Position numbers and translations under genes: made by a program. The notes beneath the pieces were generated by a model, which saw nothing but the letters and a program-made list of their open reading frames with translations, made no database searches and had not been told where the DNA came from. Positions 23,787 to 33,037 of a stretch of DNA of 64,000 nucleotides are shown piece by piece. The number at the start of each line of letters is the position of its first letter. The stretch's first letter is position 1. This DNA is from Candidatus Tidjanibacter gallistercoris (GTDB lineage Bacteria; Bacteroidota; Bacteroidia; Bacteroidales; Rikenellaceae), in the NCBI GenBank assembly GCA_019114205.1, contig DXFY01000067.1, forward strand, positions 1 to 64,000, in the 5' to 3' direction.

Positions 23787-24198
23787 CCGGGAGCGGACGA
23801 CACGAGTCGTCCGCTTTTGTTTTTACAATAGATAGAACCTCAACGAGCTGCCACCTGCGAACGGTGTCGGTCCGCCATGAACCGGCCGGGACAGCGATGC
23901 CGGTCGGTCGTGCTCTTTTCCTCTTTTCCCTTCTGTCTGCTCCCCGCAGTGGGAAACCGTACACGGCAATACGCCGCAATGAAAATTCGTCCCGAATGCA
24001 TACGTACGCACTTTCCGAATCCCGCCTGCCGCATAAAGGCGAAAAGAAGAACCGCCCTTAATCCCCAAAATCAGGTATCCGCCTCCCGCCGCATGCATAG
24101 TTTTTAGTAATAAATGCCGTCAATATCCCCACAAATAGGAATTGCCGCCCCCGACGGGAGCCGATATTTTTGCACCGGAATTCAAAAACAGCTCCTCA
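23787..24198. other. Intergenic region before the haem operon
   Basis: 412 bases between tRNA-Asn and hmuR. The only clear signal is the hmu promoter at its right end. No gene is supported and I could not recognise a Fur site by eye. Confidence 0.5.
24142..24172 (+). promoter_or_regulatory. Promoter of the hmu operon
   Basis: TTG (24142-24144), 20 bases, TATTTTTG (24165-24172), 26 bases before the ATG of hmuR. The upstream ORF start at 24142 lies in this promoter and is excluded. Confidence 0.7.
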
Positions 24199-26343
24199 AT
24201 GAAAATACATACGCTCATCTGCTTTCTTTTGCTGACGATTCCGTTCGCGGAATCGAAAGCCCAAACGAGGACATACACCATTTCGGGGACGGTGGTGGAC
24301 TCGCTTTCGTCCGAGCCCCTGCCCGGCGTTTACGTCATGGCAGGCAACAAGGGCGGACAGACCAACGGCAACGGTCGTTACGTCATCAAGAACGTCCCCG
24401 CAGGGAAGGTCTCCCTGAAGACCATGTATTACTCGTCCTATCCCACGGTTACCCGCGAACTGGAACTCTCGCGCGATACGACCGCAAATTTCGTGCTCGC
24501 CGAACAAATATTCAACATCAACGAAGTGGTGGTGACGGGTACGAGAACGGAAAAACGACTCGCCGAGGCCCCCGTACTCACGACCGTCATCGGGGAAAGG
24601 GATATCGAAAAGGCCGGTTCGGTGTCCATGCTCGAATCGCTTCAGGACAACATCCCCGGCATCGTCATTTCGCCCAACGCGATGGGCAACAACATGCGTA
24701 TCAAGGGCCTCAACAGCCGGTACATCCTGATGCTCGTCGACGGCGAACGCCTCGTATCGGAAGGGGCGGGCGGCAATGTCAATCTCGACCAAATCGATGT
24801 GAACAACATCGAACGCATCGAGATGATAAACGGCGCCGCCTCGGCGCTCTACGGCTCCAATGCCGTGGGAGCGGTCATCAACATCATCACCAAAAAACCG
24901 GTGCACAAATTCGAAGCGGACGCCAACGCATCCTGGGCGAGCCACAATACGTGGCGGACACGCGTGAGCGCGGGAACGAATCTCAAGAAATTCTCGGCAC
25001 GCGTGAGCGGCTTCCGCAACTCCTCGGACGGTTTCGGCGCCGACGGAGACGGTGCATATGCGGCCGCCTACGAAGATTACGGAGCGACGCTCAACGCCGG
25101 GTACCGTCCCACGGACCGGTCCGACGTAAACATAGTGGGACGTTTCTTCAGCCATGAAACGTTCAATCCGGCCGGCAGCATGAACGTTTCGCATGCCCTG
25201 GCGCACAACCTATCGCTGGGAGCGAACGGCGGCCTCATCTCCGCAGACAAGCGCAACAGCATGCGGCTCAGCGTGAACTTCGACAAATATTTCGACTACG
25301 AGGTACTCGAAAAGAAGAACAACGCGAAGAACAAGGACAACACGTCGAGCTACATCTCCGCACGGTTCATAGACACCTTCACCCCCACGAAGAAATGGGA
25401 GCTCATCGGCGGACTGGAATACAATCACGAAGAGAATTTCGCCACCTCCACGCTGGGTTCCACTCCCACCACGAAAACGCTCGACGATGCCAACGTCTTC
25501 GCCCAGGCGGAATACGAAATCCTGAAGAATTTCGACGCAGTGGCCGGCGCACGCTATACCTACAACAACCAGTTCGGTTCGGCCTTTACGCCCAAACTGT
25601 CGCTCATGTACGAAGTGGCCGAATGGCGCTTCAGGGGCGGTGTGGGTACGGCGTTCCGCGCACCGAGCATCAAGGAACTCTATTACGATTTCGACCACCA
25701 GGGTATGTTCTGGGTGTACGGCAATCCCGACCTGAAGGCGGAGAAAGGGCTCTACTCTTCGCTGTCGGCGGAATACACCGAAGGATTGCTCAACGTCTCG
25801 GTATCGGCCTACTACAACAACATCAACAACAAAATTACCCAGTACGACGTAATCAACGCGGCGGGAGGCAACGAGAAATACTATAAGAACGTGAGCAGCG
25901 CCACCCTGCGCGGCATCGACGTCACGTTCTCCTATCTCTTTTCCAAGCAGCTTGCAGTAAGGGCCAACTACAGTTACTGCGATGCGGTGGACAACTCCAC
26001 GGGACTTCAGCTCGAAGACAACGTGAAGCACAGCGGTACCGTCTCCCTCACCTGGAACGGACGCATCGCCCGCAGTCCCTTCTCGCTTCAGATAGCAGGC
26101 CGCATGAACTCCCCGAAACTTTACCAGCAGGTGGTCACGGGCAGCGACGGCGAGGAAACGGTCTCGATGGAGCAATCGGACCCGTACTCGATTTGGAAAA
26201 TCGTACTGGTCAAACCGTTCCGCATCAAGAAGCACACCATCGAGGTGACCTTCAAGGTGGACAACCTGTTCAACTTCCGCGAAGCCTCGTTCGTGGACCC
26301 CGGCCGTCAGTTCCTTATCGGCATACGATACGCATTCAAATAG
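24199..26343 (+). CDS. hmuR: TonB-dependent haem receptor (HmuR-like)
   Basis: 714-residue outer-membrane receptor. An SPI signal (MKIHTLICFLLLTIPFAESKAQ) is followed by a carboxypeptidase-D-like domain (YTISGTVVDSLSSEPLPGVYV), the plug (about 105-220) and a beta barrel ending in Phe-Lys. The barrel has the haem-receptor boxes FRAP (486) and NPDL (509) with His500 between them, as in HmuR of Porphyromonas gingivalis. It should import haem with energy from TonB. It is the first gene of hmuRYSTUV; in P. gingivalis hmuY comes first. hmuY starts 22 bases downstream. The specific ligand is inferred from motifs and neighbours. Confidence 0.9.
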   Translation: MKIHTLICFLLLTIPFAESKAQTRTYTISGTVVDSLSSEPLPGVYVMAGNKGGQTNGNGRYVIKNVPAGKVSLKTMYYSSYPTVTRELELSRDTTANFVLAEQIFNINEVVVTGTRTEKRLAEAPVLTTVIGERDIEKAGSVSMLESLQDNIPGIVISPNAMGNNMRIKGLNSRYILMLVDGERLVSEGAGGNVNLDQIDVNNIERIEMINGAASALYGSNAVGAVINIITKKPVHKFEADANASWASHNTWRTRVSAGTNLKKFSARVSGFRNSSDGFGADGDGAYAAAYEDYGATLNAGYRPTDRSDVNIVGRFFSHETFNPAGSMNVSHALAHNLSLGANGGLISADKRNSMRLSVNFDKYFDYEVLEKKNNAKNKDNTSSYISARFIDTFTPTKKWELIGGLEYNHEENFATSTLGSTPTTKTLDDANVFAQAEYEILKNFDAVAGARYTYNNQFGSAFTPKLSLMYEVAEWRFRGGVGTAFRAPSIKELYYDFDHQGMFWVYGNPDLKAEKGLYSSLSAEYTEGLLNVSVSAYYNNINNKITQYDVINAAGGNEKYYKNVSSATLRGIDVTFSYLFSKQLAVRANYSYCDAVDNSTGLQLEDNVKHSGTVSLTWNGRIARSPFSLQIAGRMNSPKLYQQVVTGSDGEETVSMEQSDPYSIWKIVLVKPFRIKKHTIEVTFKVDNLFNFREASFVDPGRQFLIGIRYAFK

Positions 26344-26365
26344 CGAATTTCAATAATCAAAAACA

Positions 26366-26995
26366 ATGATAGCAATGAAAAAGGTAGTTTATTTCATGGC
26401 GGTTGCGGCAGCAATATGCGCACTGTCATCCTGTTCCAAGGAAAAAGGCGAAGGTACGGGCGAAGGAGGAAACGTCCTGGAAGCTTCGGTAGACGCAACG
26501 GAAAGCGGTGTATGGCAATACTTCTCGTTCGCCGAAGGCAAGGTGGTCGGTTCGGGCAAGGAAGATGAAACCGACAATGCCGCTTGGGCCGCGCGTACCG
26601 ACTGGGATATCGCCATCAACCGGTACAACATCCGTACCAACAGCGGCGAGGCTACAACGGCCGGAGCCAAAGGGGGCGTCTATACGTTCGACAGCAGCAT
26701 TTCTTTCGATTCCGTTGCAGAAATACCTTCGGGAGCCACTTTCAATACCGACAAGGCGATAACCTCCGAGGGGATGAGCGGTACGACCACAACGGTAAAA
26801 TCGGAAGCTACCGTCATCCTGTTCAAGACCGATGCCGAAGGCAACAAGGTGATGCCGCCTGTATACCTGCAGGCGCCCGTATATCTGTTCCGCACGGCGG
26901 ACGGCGGCCATTATTATAAGGTACTGTTCACCCAGTATCAGGACGAAAACAAAGAGTCCGGACACGTAATATTCTCTTTTGCCGAAGTTAAATAG
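26366..26995 (+). CDS. hmuY: HmuY-family haemophore lipoprotein
   Basis: 209-residue lipoprotein (signal ending LSSC, Cys 23; the ATG at 26375 is an alternative start). It shows the HmuY-family pattern: GVWQYFSFAEGKVVG, then WDIAINRYNIRTNSG and KGGVYTF, ending HVIFSFAEVK. HmuY proteins take haem from host carriers and pass it to HmuR. The two axial His ligands of P. gingivalis HmuY are not obvious at equivalent places; Met137 (SEGMSG) and Met163 (NKVMPPVY) are the likely ligands, as in Met-ligated relatives from Tannerella and Bacteroides. The assignment of ligands is inference. Second gene of the hmu operon. Confidence 0.85.
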   Translation: MIAMKKVVYFMAVAAAICALSSCSKEKGEGTGEGGNVLEASVDATESGVWQYFSFAEGKVVGSGKEDETDNAAWAARTDWDIAINRYNIRTNSGEATTAGAKGGVYTFDSSISFDSVAEIPSGATFNTDKAITSEGMSGTTTTVKSEATVILFKTDAEGNKVMPPVYLQAPVYLFRTADGGHYYKVLFTQYQDENKESGHVIFSFAEVK

Positions 26996-27103
26996 ACGAT
27001 TATTTGCTGCACGGATTGCGGTTACCGGAGGGATGCACGCTGTCGAAAGGGTACGGCATGCTCCCTTCGGTAAACGCGTTTAACACTATTCCCGACAATC
27101 GAT

Positions 27104-30100
27104 ATGAAGAAAAAGAAACTCCTGTATACCATCGGAAGCATTGTCGCGGCGGCAGCGGTCATCGCCTTGCTTTACTGCCGTTACGCTTCCGTAACGAGGA
27201 TAGCGACCCTCAACTTCCCCGATTTCACCGTCGAGAAATTCATCCGCTCGAACGACAATTCTTTTATTAAAATCAAACCCATCGGGCTCGACGAAGCCGA
27301 CAAGATAGCGAAATACGACATCGTCCTGGTACGCATCCATGGCAGCAGCCTCGACGGAACGCACCTGAACGCCATAAAAAAAGCGATTGCGAAAGGCGTG
27401 CCGGTTTATTCCACCGAAAGCGACAATCCGGAAATCAACTCGCTGTCGGGCCGCGAACTCGAATACATCGATGCGCTGATGGCCAACGGTTCGGTGCGGA
27501 ACTACCGCAGCATGTTCAACTATCTGCGGAAGCATGTGGACCGCAAGGCCTTCTTCAACAAACCCTACGCGGAACCGATACCGATACCGGAAGACTACTA
27601 CTTCCATCTGGGCGACGACCAGTTCTTCGCCACCTATGAAGCGTACCAGAAATTCTACGAGGAATCGGGACGCTACAAGGAGGGCGCTCCGCGCGTGGCG
27701 CTGCTTTCGGGCAACATCAACATGCAGAACTCCAACGAGGAGCACATGGCCGCCATCATCAATTCCCTCGAAGAACGCGGGCTGAACGTCTATCCCATCA
27801 ATTCGTTCGGCATGAAGAAAATCGGCATGATACGGGCGGTGGCTCCGGATGTCATCATCAACCGTCCCCACGGCCGGCTCGTCATGGGCGGCGGCGAGAG
27901 CGGTACGCGGATGCTCCGGGAACTCAACGTGCCCATCCTCGCACCGGTCACCGTCAGCGACCTGTACGAAAACTGGCTGACCGACAAGCAGGGAATGGCA
28001 TCGGGCGGCATGACCTCCATGAGCATCGTGATGCCCGAACTGGACGGTGCCGTCGCACCGTACGCCGTGGCCGCACAGTTCGAGCGCAACGGCATGAAGC
28101 TCTTCGACGCCATTCCCGTCCACACGGACAAATTCTGCAGCCTCGTGGAACACTATGCACGGCTGCACGCCATTCCCAACAAGGACAAGAAAGTCGCCAT
28201 CTATTACTACAAGGGAGCCGGCAAGGGTGCCGTTTCGGCGGCCGACATCGAAGGCGTACAGTCGCTCTACAATACGTTGAAAGCGCTGCGCGATGCAGGA
28301 TACGACGTTTCGGGACTTCCTGCCGACGCGGCGGCGCTCGAACGGATGATACAGACGCAGGGCTCCGTACTCGGCCCCTATGCACTCGGCGCATACGACG
28401 AATTTCTGAAGCACGGCAATCCGGAACTCGTCGATGTGGAGACCTTCACGGAATGGACTGAGGAAATCCTTCCCGAAAAGCTGCGCCAGGATATGCGCGA
28501 CACGTACGGCGAGGCTCCGGGCGAATACATGGGCGTCGAGAAGGACGGCCGGAAATACATCGCCGTGGCGCGCATCGTGTTCGGCAACGTCGCCATTCTG
28601 CCGCAGCCGCTGCCGGCCGTCGGCGAGGACACGGAAAAAATCGTGCACGGCGTCGAAGGGGCTCCCGCCTATCCCTACGTAGCCTCCTATCTCTGGACGC
28701 GCAAGGGCTTCGGTGCGGACGCGCTCATCCATTTCGGGACGCACGGCAGCCTCGAATTCATTCCCGGCAAGCAGGTGGCCCTGTCGGATTACGACTGGAC
28801 CGATGTACTCGTCGGAGACATGCCCCATTTCTACATCTACACCATCAACAATATCGGCGAAGGCATCATCGCCAAGCGACGCAGCTATGCCACGCTCGTG
28901 ACGCATCTTACCGCACCGTTCATGCAGAGCGAACTGTACGACGAACTGAAAATCCTGAAAGACCGCATCCACCGCATCGAGAACATGGAGGAGGGCAGCG
29001 TGAAGCAGAACTACCGCGAAACCATCACGGAGATGGCAGCCCGGCAGAACATCCTCTCCGCGCTGGACATCGACTCCACGCGCACGATGACCGATGCCGA
29101 CATCGACCGCGTACACATCTACCTCGAAGAGATAGACGGCGCCAAGGTGAACGACGGACTCTACACGCTCGGCGTACCGTACAGCGACGAGAACCTGCGC
29201 AATACGGCCCGTCTGATGAGCATCGACCCCATACGCTATTCGCTCGCCTCGCTCGATGCGGCGAAAGGGATAATCGACAACGACCGGCTCGACGACATCG
29301 CCTTCATCAACCACCGCTACGGAGCAGCCACCGAGGAGGCGATAGCGCGCGCACTCAACGGGGAAGACCCCGACCGGTTGCTGCGCCGGCTGGCCGGTGA
29401 GGAGGGGCTCGCCATGCTCGAAGCGGACGACGCGGCACAACGGCAGCGACAGGAAGCGATGATGCAAATGATGCGGACGATGGCCGCCGTCCCCGAAAAG
29501 AAACTGCCGCGCTTCCTCGACGAGCAGGGGAACATCATCCCCGCCGAGCCGCAGGAACAGGCTGCGGAAAATGCGGCCCAGCCGGCAGCCTCCATGATGG
29601 AGATGATGGCGCAGGCCACTCCCGCGGGGGTAGATGCGGGCAGCGAAGAACGCCGCGAGGAACGCATCCTTTCGGCACTGAAAACCCTTCGGGAAGCGCT
29701 TCAGGGCGTGAAGGGATATTATGCGGCGCTGAAGAACAGCACGGCCGCGGAACCGGCCGCACTCCTCAACGCCCTGAACGGCGGTTATGTGGAACCCTGT
29801 TCGGCGGGAGACCCCATCGTGAATCCGCAGGCCGTTCCCACCGGACGCAACTTCTACTCCATCAATCCGGAAACGACGCCTTCGGCCGAAGCGTGGAAAG
29901 TGGGCAAACGGCTGGCCGAAGACCTGCTCGCCGCCGAAATGACGGCCAACGGCAAATACCCCGAAAAGGTCAGCTTCACGCTGTGGTCCACCGACTTCAT
30001 ATCGAGCGAGGGAGCTACCATCGCACAGATATTCTACCTGCTGGGCGTGGAACCGATGCGCGACGGATTCGGTTATATCCGTTCGCTGCGGCTCATTCCC

Positions 30101-31363
30101 TCCGAACAGCTCGGCCGGCCGCGCATCGACGTGGTGGTCCAGACCTCCGGACAGCTTCGCGACATCGCCGCATCGCGGCTGAAACTCATCAACGACGCCA
30201 TCGCCATGGCAGCCGAAGCACGCGACGAAGAATACGGCAACTACGTTCGGAAAGGGTTCGAGGATGCCGAACGCCTGCTGCTCGAAAAGGGATTCTCCCC
30301 AGTCGATGCACGCAAATATGCGGGCGAACGGATATTCGGCGGTCTGAACGGCAGCTATGGAACCGGCATCATGAGCCTCGTCGAGAAGGGCGACGCATGG
30401 GAAACGGAAGAAGAGATAGCACGTCAATACATCCACAATATGGGAGCCCTCTACTCCTCCAACGGTTCGGAGGCCTGGGGCGAAGCCCGCGAAGGCGTGT
30501 TCGAAGCAGCGCTGCTCAACACCTCGGTAGTGGTCCAGCCCCGTTCGAGCAACACGTGGGGACCGCTCAGTCTCGACCACGTGTACGAATTCATGGGCGG
30601 CATGTCGGCAGCGGTGCGGCATGTCACGGGCAACGACCCGACGGGATATTTCAACGATTTCCGCAATACGGGCCGCCCGAAGGTACAGGGCCTCAAGGAA
30701 GCCATCGGCGTGGAGACCAACTCGACGGTATTCAATCCGAAATACATCCGCGAAATGATGAAGGGCGAAGCGAGCAGCATGGAGACGTTCGCCGAGACCT
30801 TCCGCAACACGTACGGATGGAACGCCATGAAACCCTCGGCCATCGACCAGCACATCTGGAACAAATACTATGACGTGTACGTCGAGGACGCATACGACCT
30901 CGGACTGGAAAAGACCTTCTCCGAGAAGAATCCCTACGCCCTGCAGGAAATGACTGCGGTGATGCTCGAATCGGCCCGCAAGGGAATGTGGCACGCCACG
31001 GATGCACAGCTGCGCGAAGTGGCCGAGCTGCACACGCGCCTCGTCTCGGAACATGCGGCAGGATGCAGCGGATTCATCTGCGACAACGCCAAACTGCGCG
31101 ACTTCATCGCATCCAAGGTAGACAAGGATGCGGCCGAGAGCTACAACAAAAACATAGATGCCGCACGGCAGATACAGCTCGAAGAGGTGAACGAAAACAA
31201 CGTCGTTCTGCAAAAGGAGGAACAGCAGCTCGAACGCCGCAGGGATGCCCGCAGCGAAGAAGCGACGGCCGACCGCAGCAGTACGATATACTGGATAGCG
31301 GGCATCGTCGTCGGCCTCATCGTCGTATGGCTGATTGTACGTCGCAAACAGAACGGTAAGTAA
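27104..31363 (+). CDS. hmuS: Membrane-anchored CobN-like chelatase homologue (HmuS)
   Basis: 1419 residues, homologous along most of its length to the CobN/ChlH chelatase subunit. Helices at both ends (about 6-24 and 1390-1412) anchor it to the membrane, unlike soluble CobN. The conserved core FGADALIHFGTHGSLEFIPGKQ and INRPHGRLVMGGGESG is present. A Met/Gln/Ala-rich variable insertion lies near residues 750-860. No CobS, CobT or ChlI/ChlD ATPase gene is nearby; the neighbours are haem receptor, haemophore and a proton-channel module. Work on Bacteroides homologues points to removal of iron from haem rather than cobalt insertion; here that is inferred. The stop overlaps the ATG of hmuT (TAATG). 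Confidence 0.85.
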   Translation: MKKKKLLYTIGSIVAAAAVIALLYCRYASVTRIATLNFPDFTVEKFIRSNDNSFIKIKPIGLDEADKIAKYDIVLVRIHGSSLDGTHLNAIKKAIAKGVPVYSTESDNPEINSLSGRELEYIDALMANGSVRNYRSMFNYLRKHVDRKAFFNKPYAEPIPIPEDYYFHLGDDQFFATYEAYQKFYEESGRYKEGAPRVALLSGNINMQNSNEEHMAAIINSLEERGLNVYPINSFGMKKIGMIRAVAPDVIINRPHGRLVMGGGESGTRMLRELNVPILAPVTVSDLYENWLTDKQGMASGGMTSMSIVMPELDGAVAPYAVAAQFERNGMKLFDAIPVHTDKFCSLVEHYARLHAIPNKDKKVAIYYYKGAGKGAVSAADIEGVQSLYNTLKALRDAGYDVSGLPADAAALERMIQTQGSVLGPYALGAYDEFLKHGNPELVDVETFTEWTEEILPEKLRQDMRDTYGEAPGEYMGVEKDGRKYIAVARIVFGNVAILPQPLPAVGEDTEKIVHGVEGAPAYPYVASYLWTRKGFGADALIHFGTHGSLEFIPGKQVALSDYDWTDVLVGDMPHFYIYTINNIGEGIIAKRRSYATLVTHLTAPFMQSELYDELKILKDRIHRIENMEEGSVKQNYRETITEMAARQNILSALDIDSTRTMTDADIDRVHIYLEEIDGAKVNDGLYTLGVPYSDENLRNTARLMSIDPIRYSLASLDAAKGIIDNDRLDDIAFINHRYGAATEEAIARALNGEDPDRLLRRLAGEEGLAMLEADDAAQRQRQEAMMQMMRTMAAVPEKKLPRFLDEQGNIIPAEPQEQAAENAAQPAASMMEMMAQATPAGVDAGSEERREERILSALKTLREALQGVKGYYAALKNSTAAEPAALLNALNGGYVEPCSAGDPIVNPQAVPTGRNFYSINPETTPSAEAWKVGKRLAEDLLAAEMTANGKYPEKVSFTLWSTDFISSEGATIAQIFYLLGVEPMRDGFGYIRSLRLIPSEQLGRPRIDVVVQTSGQLRDIAASRLKLINDAIAMAAEARDEEYGNYVRKGFEDAERLLLEKGFSPVDARKYAGERIFGGLNGSYGTGIMSLVEKGDAWETEEEIARQYIHNMGALYSSNGSEAWGEAREGVFEAALLNTSVVVQPRSSNTWGPLSLDHVYEFMGGMSAAVRHVTGNDPTGYFNDFRNTGRPKVQGLKEAIGVETNSTVFNPKYIREMMKGEASSMETFAETFRNTYGWNAMKPSAIDQHIWNKYYDVYVEDAYDLGLEKTFSEKNPYALQEMTAVMLESARKGMWHATDAQLREVAELHTRLVSEHAAGCSGFICDNAKLRDFIASKVDKDAAESYNKNIDAARQIQLEEVNENNVVLQKEEQQLERRRDARSEEATADRSSTIYWIAGIVVGLIVVWLIVRRKQNGK

Positions 31364-32067
31364 TGGAATTGTACATTCAAATCATCTTCGTACTCGCACT
31401 GGCGAAATTCTGTCTGAAAGCGGCCATGACCGGCCGCTTTTGGACGATGGCCTGCTACGCAGCCCTGGCCGCCATCGTATCGTTGGCCGTCTACCCCGTC
31501 GTCATCAGGCAACCCGCCAATGCGATAACCGCCCTGCTGGCCGACCGCGAACTGGTCACGGACGGAGCGGTACTCACAACGCTGGAGGCCACGCTGGGGA
31601 TATTCGTATCGATTTTCCTGCTGGACAACTATTTCAAACCGAAAGGAGAACGGCGGAAATCGGTGTTCGTCGTGAAGGTGATTCCGGGCATTATCTGGAT
31701 ACTCGCCGTCGCCTATTTCGAAATGCTCTTCTTCACGCATAGAGTGGGTGCGGACTTCGGAGCCACGGCGGCCATCTATGCAGGCATCGTCTTCGGCACC
31801 GTCCTGCTGGCGGCCGGCCTCATCCACCTGCTGGTGCGGCACGAAAGCATGAAACTCGAACTGAAAATCATGCTCAACATGGGCATCCTCCTCATCGGCC
31901 TGCTGGTCAATGCGTCGGTAGCCGACAGCACCGTCGTGTACGCCACCGTGAGCCACGTCGAATGGGGTGCGCTCGCAGCTCTGGCCGTCGGAGGAGCCGT
32001 ATGCTTCCTGTCGGGATTGCTGCTTTCGAAAATCGACATTAAAAAACTCATTAAAAGACATAATTGA
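31363..32067 (+). CDS. hmuT: Seven-helix membrane protein of the hmu operon (HmuT)
   Basis: 234 residues with about seven membrane helices (near 5-20, 27-48, 75-90, 100-122, 134-155, 165-185, 198-222) and short loops. Its ATG overlaps the hmuS stop and the next gene begins two bases after its stop, so translation is probably coupled. Position and size match hmuT of the hmuYRSTUV cluster. The function is unknown; together with HmuU and HmuV it likely forms an energised membrane unit serving HmuS. Confidence 0.75.
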   Translation: MELYIQIIFVLALAKFCLKAAMTGRFWTMACYAALAAIVSLAVYPVVIRQPANAITALLADRELVTDGAVLTTLEATLGIFVSIFLLDNYFKPKGERRKSVFVVKVIPGIIWILAVAYFEMLFFTHRVGADFGATAAIYAGIVFGTVLLAAGLIHLLVRHESMKLELKIMLNMGILLIGLLVNASVADSTVVYATVSHVEWGALAALAVGGAVCFLSGLLLSKIDIKKLIKRHN

Positions 32068-32069
32068 AA

Positions 32070-32660
32070 ATGGAATTCATTTCTAACATGTTGTTCTGGC
32101 TCTCCAACGGGATGCTGATACCGGACATCATTTTTCTGCTTTTCTTCTTCATCAAGGCGCTGCTCATGATTGGCGGCTTCTACGGCACGTACATCGCCCG
32201 CACCAAAATCAACGTCAAACTCAACCGCGAAATCGGCAAAACCGGCGTAGCGGAGTTTCTCGACACAATTCCCGAAAACAACGGCAAAAGCAAACTGCTG
32301 GAATACCTCAACCGAATAAAGGCGGCCCCGCAGGACCGGGCGCTCCGCGAAAAGCTCCTCGGCGATTACGAAATAGCCGCGGACAAGGAGCTGGGACAGT
32401 CGAAACTGTTGGTCAAAATCGGCCCGATGCTCGGTCTTATGGGTACGCTCATCCCGATGGGCCCTGCACTCGTGGGGCTCGCTACGGGCGACATCGGCTC
32501 GATGGCCTACAACATGCAGGTGGCCTTCGCCACCACCGTGGTAGGTATCGTCATCGGCGCAATCGGTTTCATTACGCTCCAGGTAAAACAGCGCTGGGTG
32601 GCGGACGACATGAACATACTGGAATACGTTGTCGAATCCCTTAACGAAGAAAAGGAATAA
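32070..32660 (+). CDS. hmuU: MotA/TolQ/ExbB-family proton channel (HmuU)
   Basis: 196 residues with helices near 15-38, about 110-132 and 150-175 and a cytoplasmic loop between the first two, the ExbB plan. The conserved stretch GPMLGLMGTLIPMGPALVGLATGD is the MotA/TolQ/ExbB signature. The ATG at 32070 was chosen over the TTG at 32064 because it lies just after the hmuT stop. It should work with the next protein as an ExbB/ExbD-like pair using the proton gradient, probably for HmuS or for transfer of haem, which is inferred. Confidence 0.85.
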   Translation: MEFISNMLFWLSNGMLIPDIIFLLFFFIKALLMIGGFYGTYIARTKINVKLNREIGKTGVAEFLDTIPENNGKSKLLEYLNRIKAAPQDRALREKLLGDYEIAADKELGQSKLLVKIGPMLGLMGTLIPMGPALVGLATGDIGSMAYNMQVAFATTVVGIVIGAIGFITLQVKQRWVADDMNILEYVVESLNEEKE

Positions 32661-32661
32661 G

Positions 32662-32991
32662 ATGGCACGCAAACGAAGACTCATCAAGAACGACGAGGAC
32701 CACGACCCGATGGCGGTGCTCACCAACCTCTTCGACGTGGCGATGGTATTCGCCGTGGCGCTGATGGTCGCGCTGGTGACACGGTTCGACATGACCGAAA
32801 TGTTCTCGCAGGAGGATTTCACGGTAGTGAAGAACCCCGGTACCGAGCAGATGGAAATCATCACCAAGAAGGGAGAGAAAATCGAAAAGTACACTCCGTC
32901 GGAAGACCAGAGCGGCAAGAACTCGCGCGGCAAACGCGTGGGTACCGCCTACCAGTTGGAAAACGGCGAAATCATCTACGTTCCCGAATAA
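32662..32991 (+). CDS. hmuV: DUF2149 single-helix protein (HmuV, ExbD-like)
   Basis: 109 residues: a basic and acidic start (MARKRRLIKNDEDHDPMAVLTNLFD), one membrane helix (VAMVFAVALMVALVTRF) and a short extracytoplasmic domain ending NGEIIYVPE. This is DUF2149, regularly found next to CobN-like and MotA/TolQ/ExbB genes, with the topology of ExbD. The ATG at 32662 follows the hmuU stop by one base; the track start at 32629 lies inside hmuU. Last gene of the operon. Confidence 0.8.
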   Translation: MARKRRLIKNDEDHDPMAVLTNLFDVAMVFAVALMVALVTRFDMTEMFSQEDFTVVKNPGTEQMEIITKKGEKIEKYTPSEDQSGKNSRGKRVGTAYQLENGEIIYVPE

Positions 32992-33011
32992 GGGTACGGC
33001 CGTACAGGACG

Positions 33012-33037
33012 GGGGCCGGGGCATACGCTCCGGCCCC
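33012..33037 (+). terminator. Possible terminator of the hmu operon
   Basis: GGGGCCGG pairs with CCGGCCCC over a 10-base loop, 20 bases after hmuV; the T run is weak (CCGTTT). Confidence 0.45.

Noticed and set aside
27086-31213. 1375-codon ORF on the minus strand over hmuS
   Set aside because: The plus-strand protein is a clear CobN homologue with operon context; the antisense translation has no recognisable motif and follows from GC-rich codon use.
27104-31363. Cobalamin biosynthesis role for the CobN-like protein
   Set aside because: No other cobalamin gene is present; receptor, HmuY and ExbB-like neighbours point to haem, and the protein is membrane-anchored.
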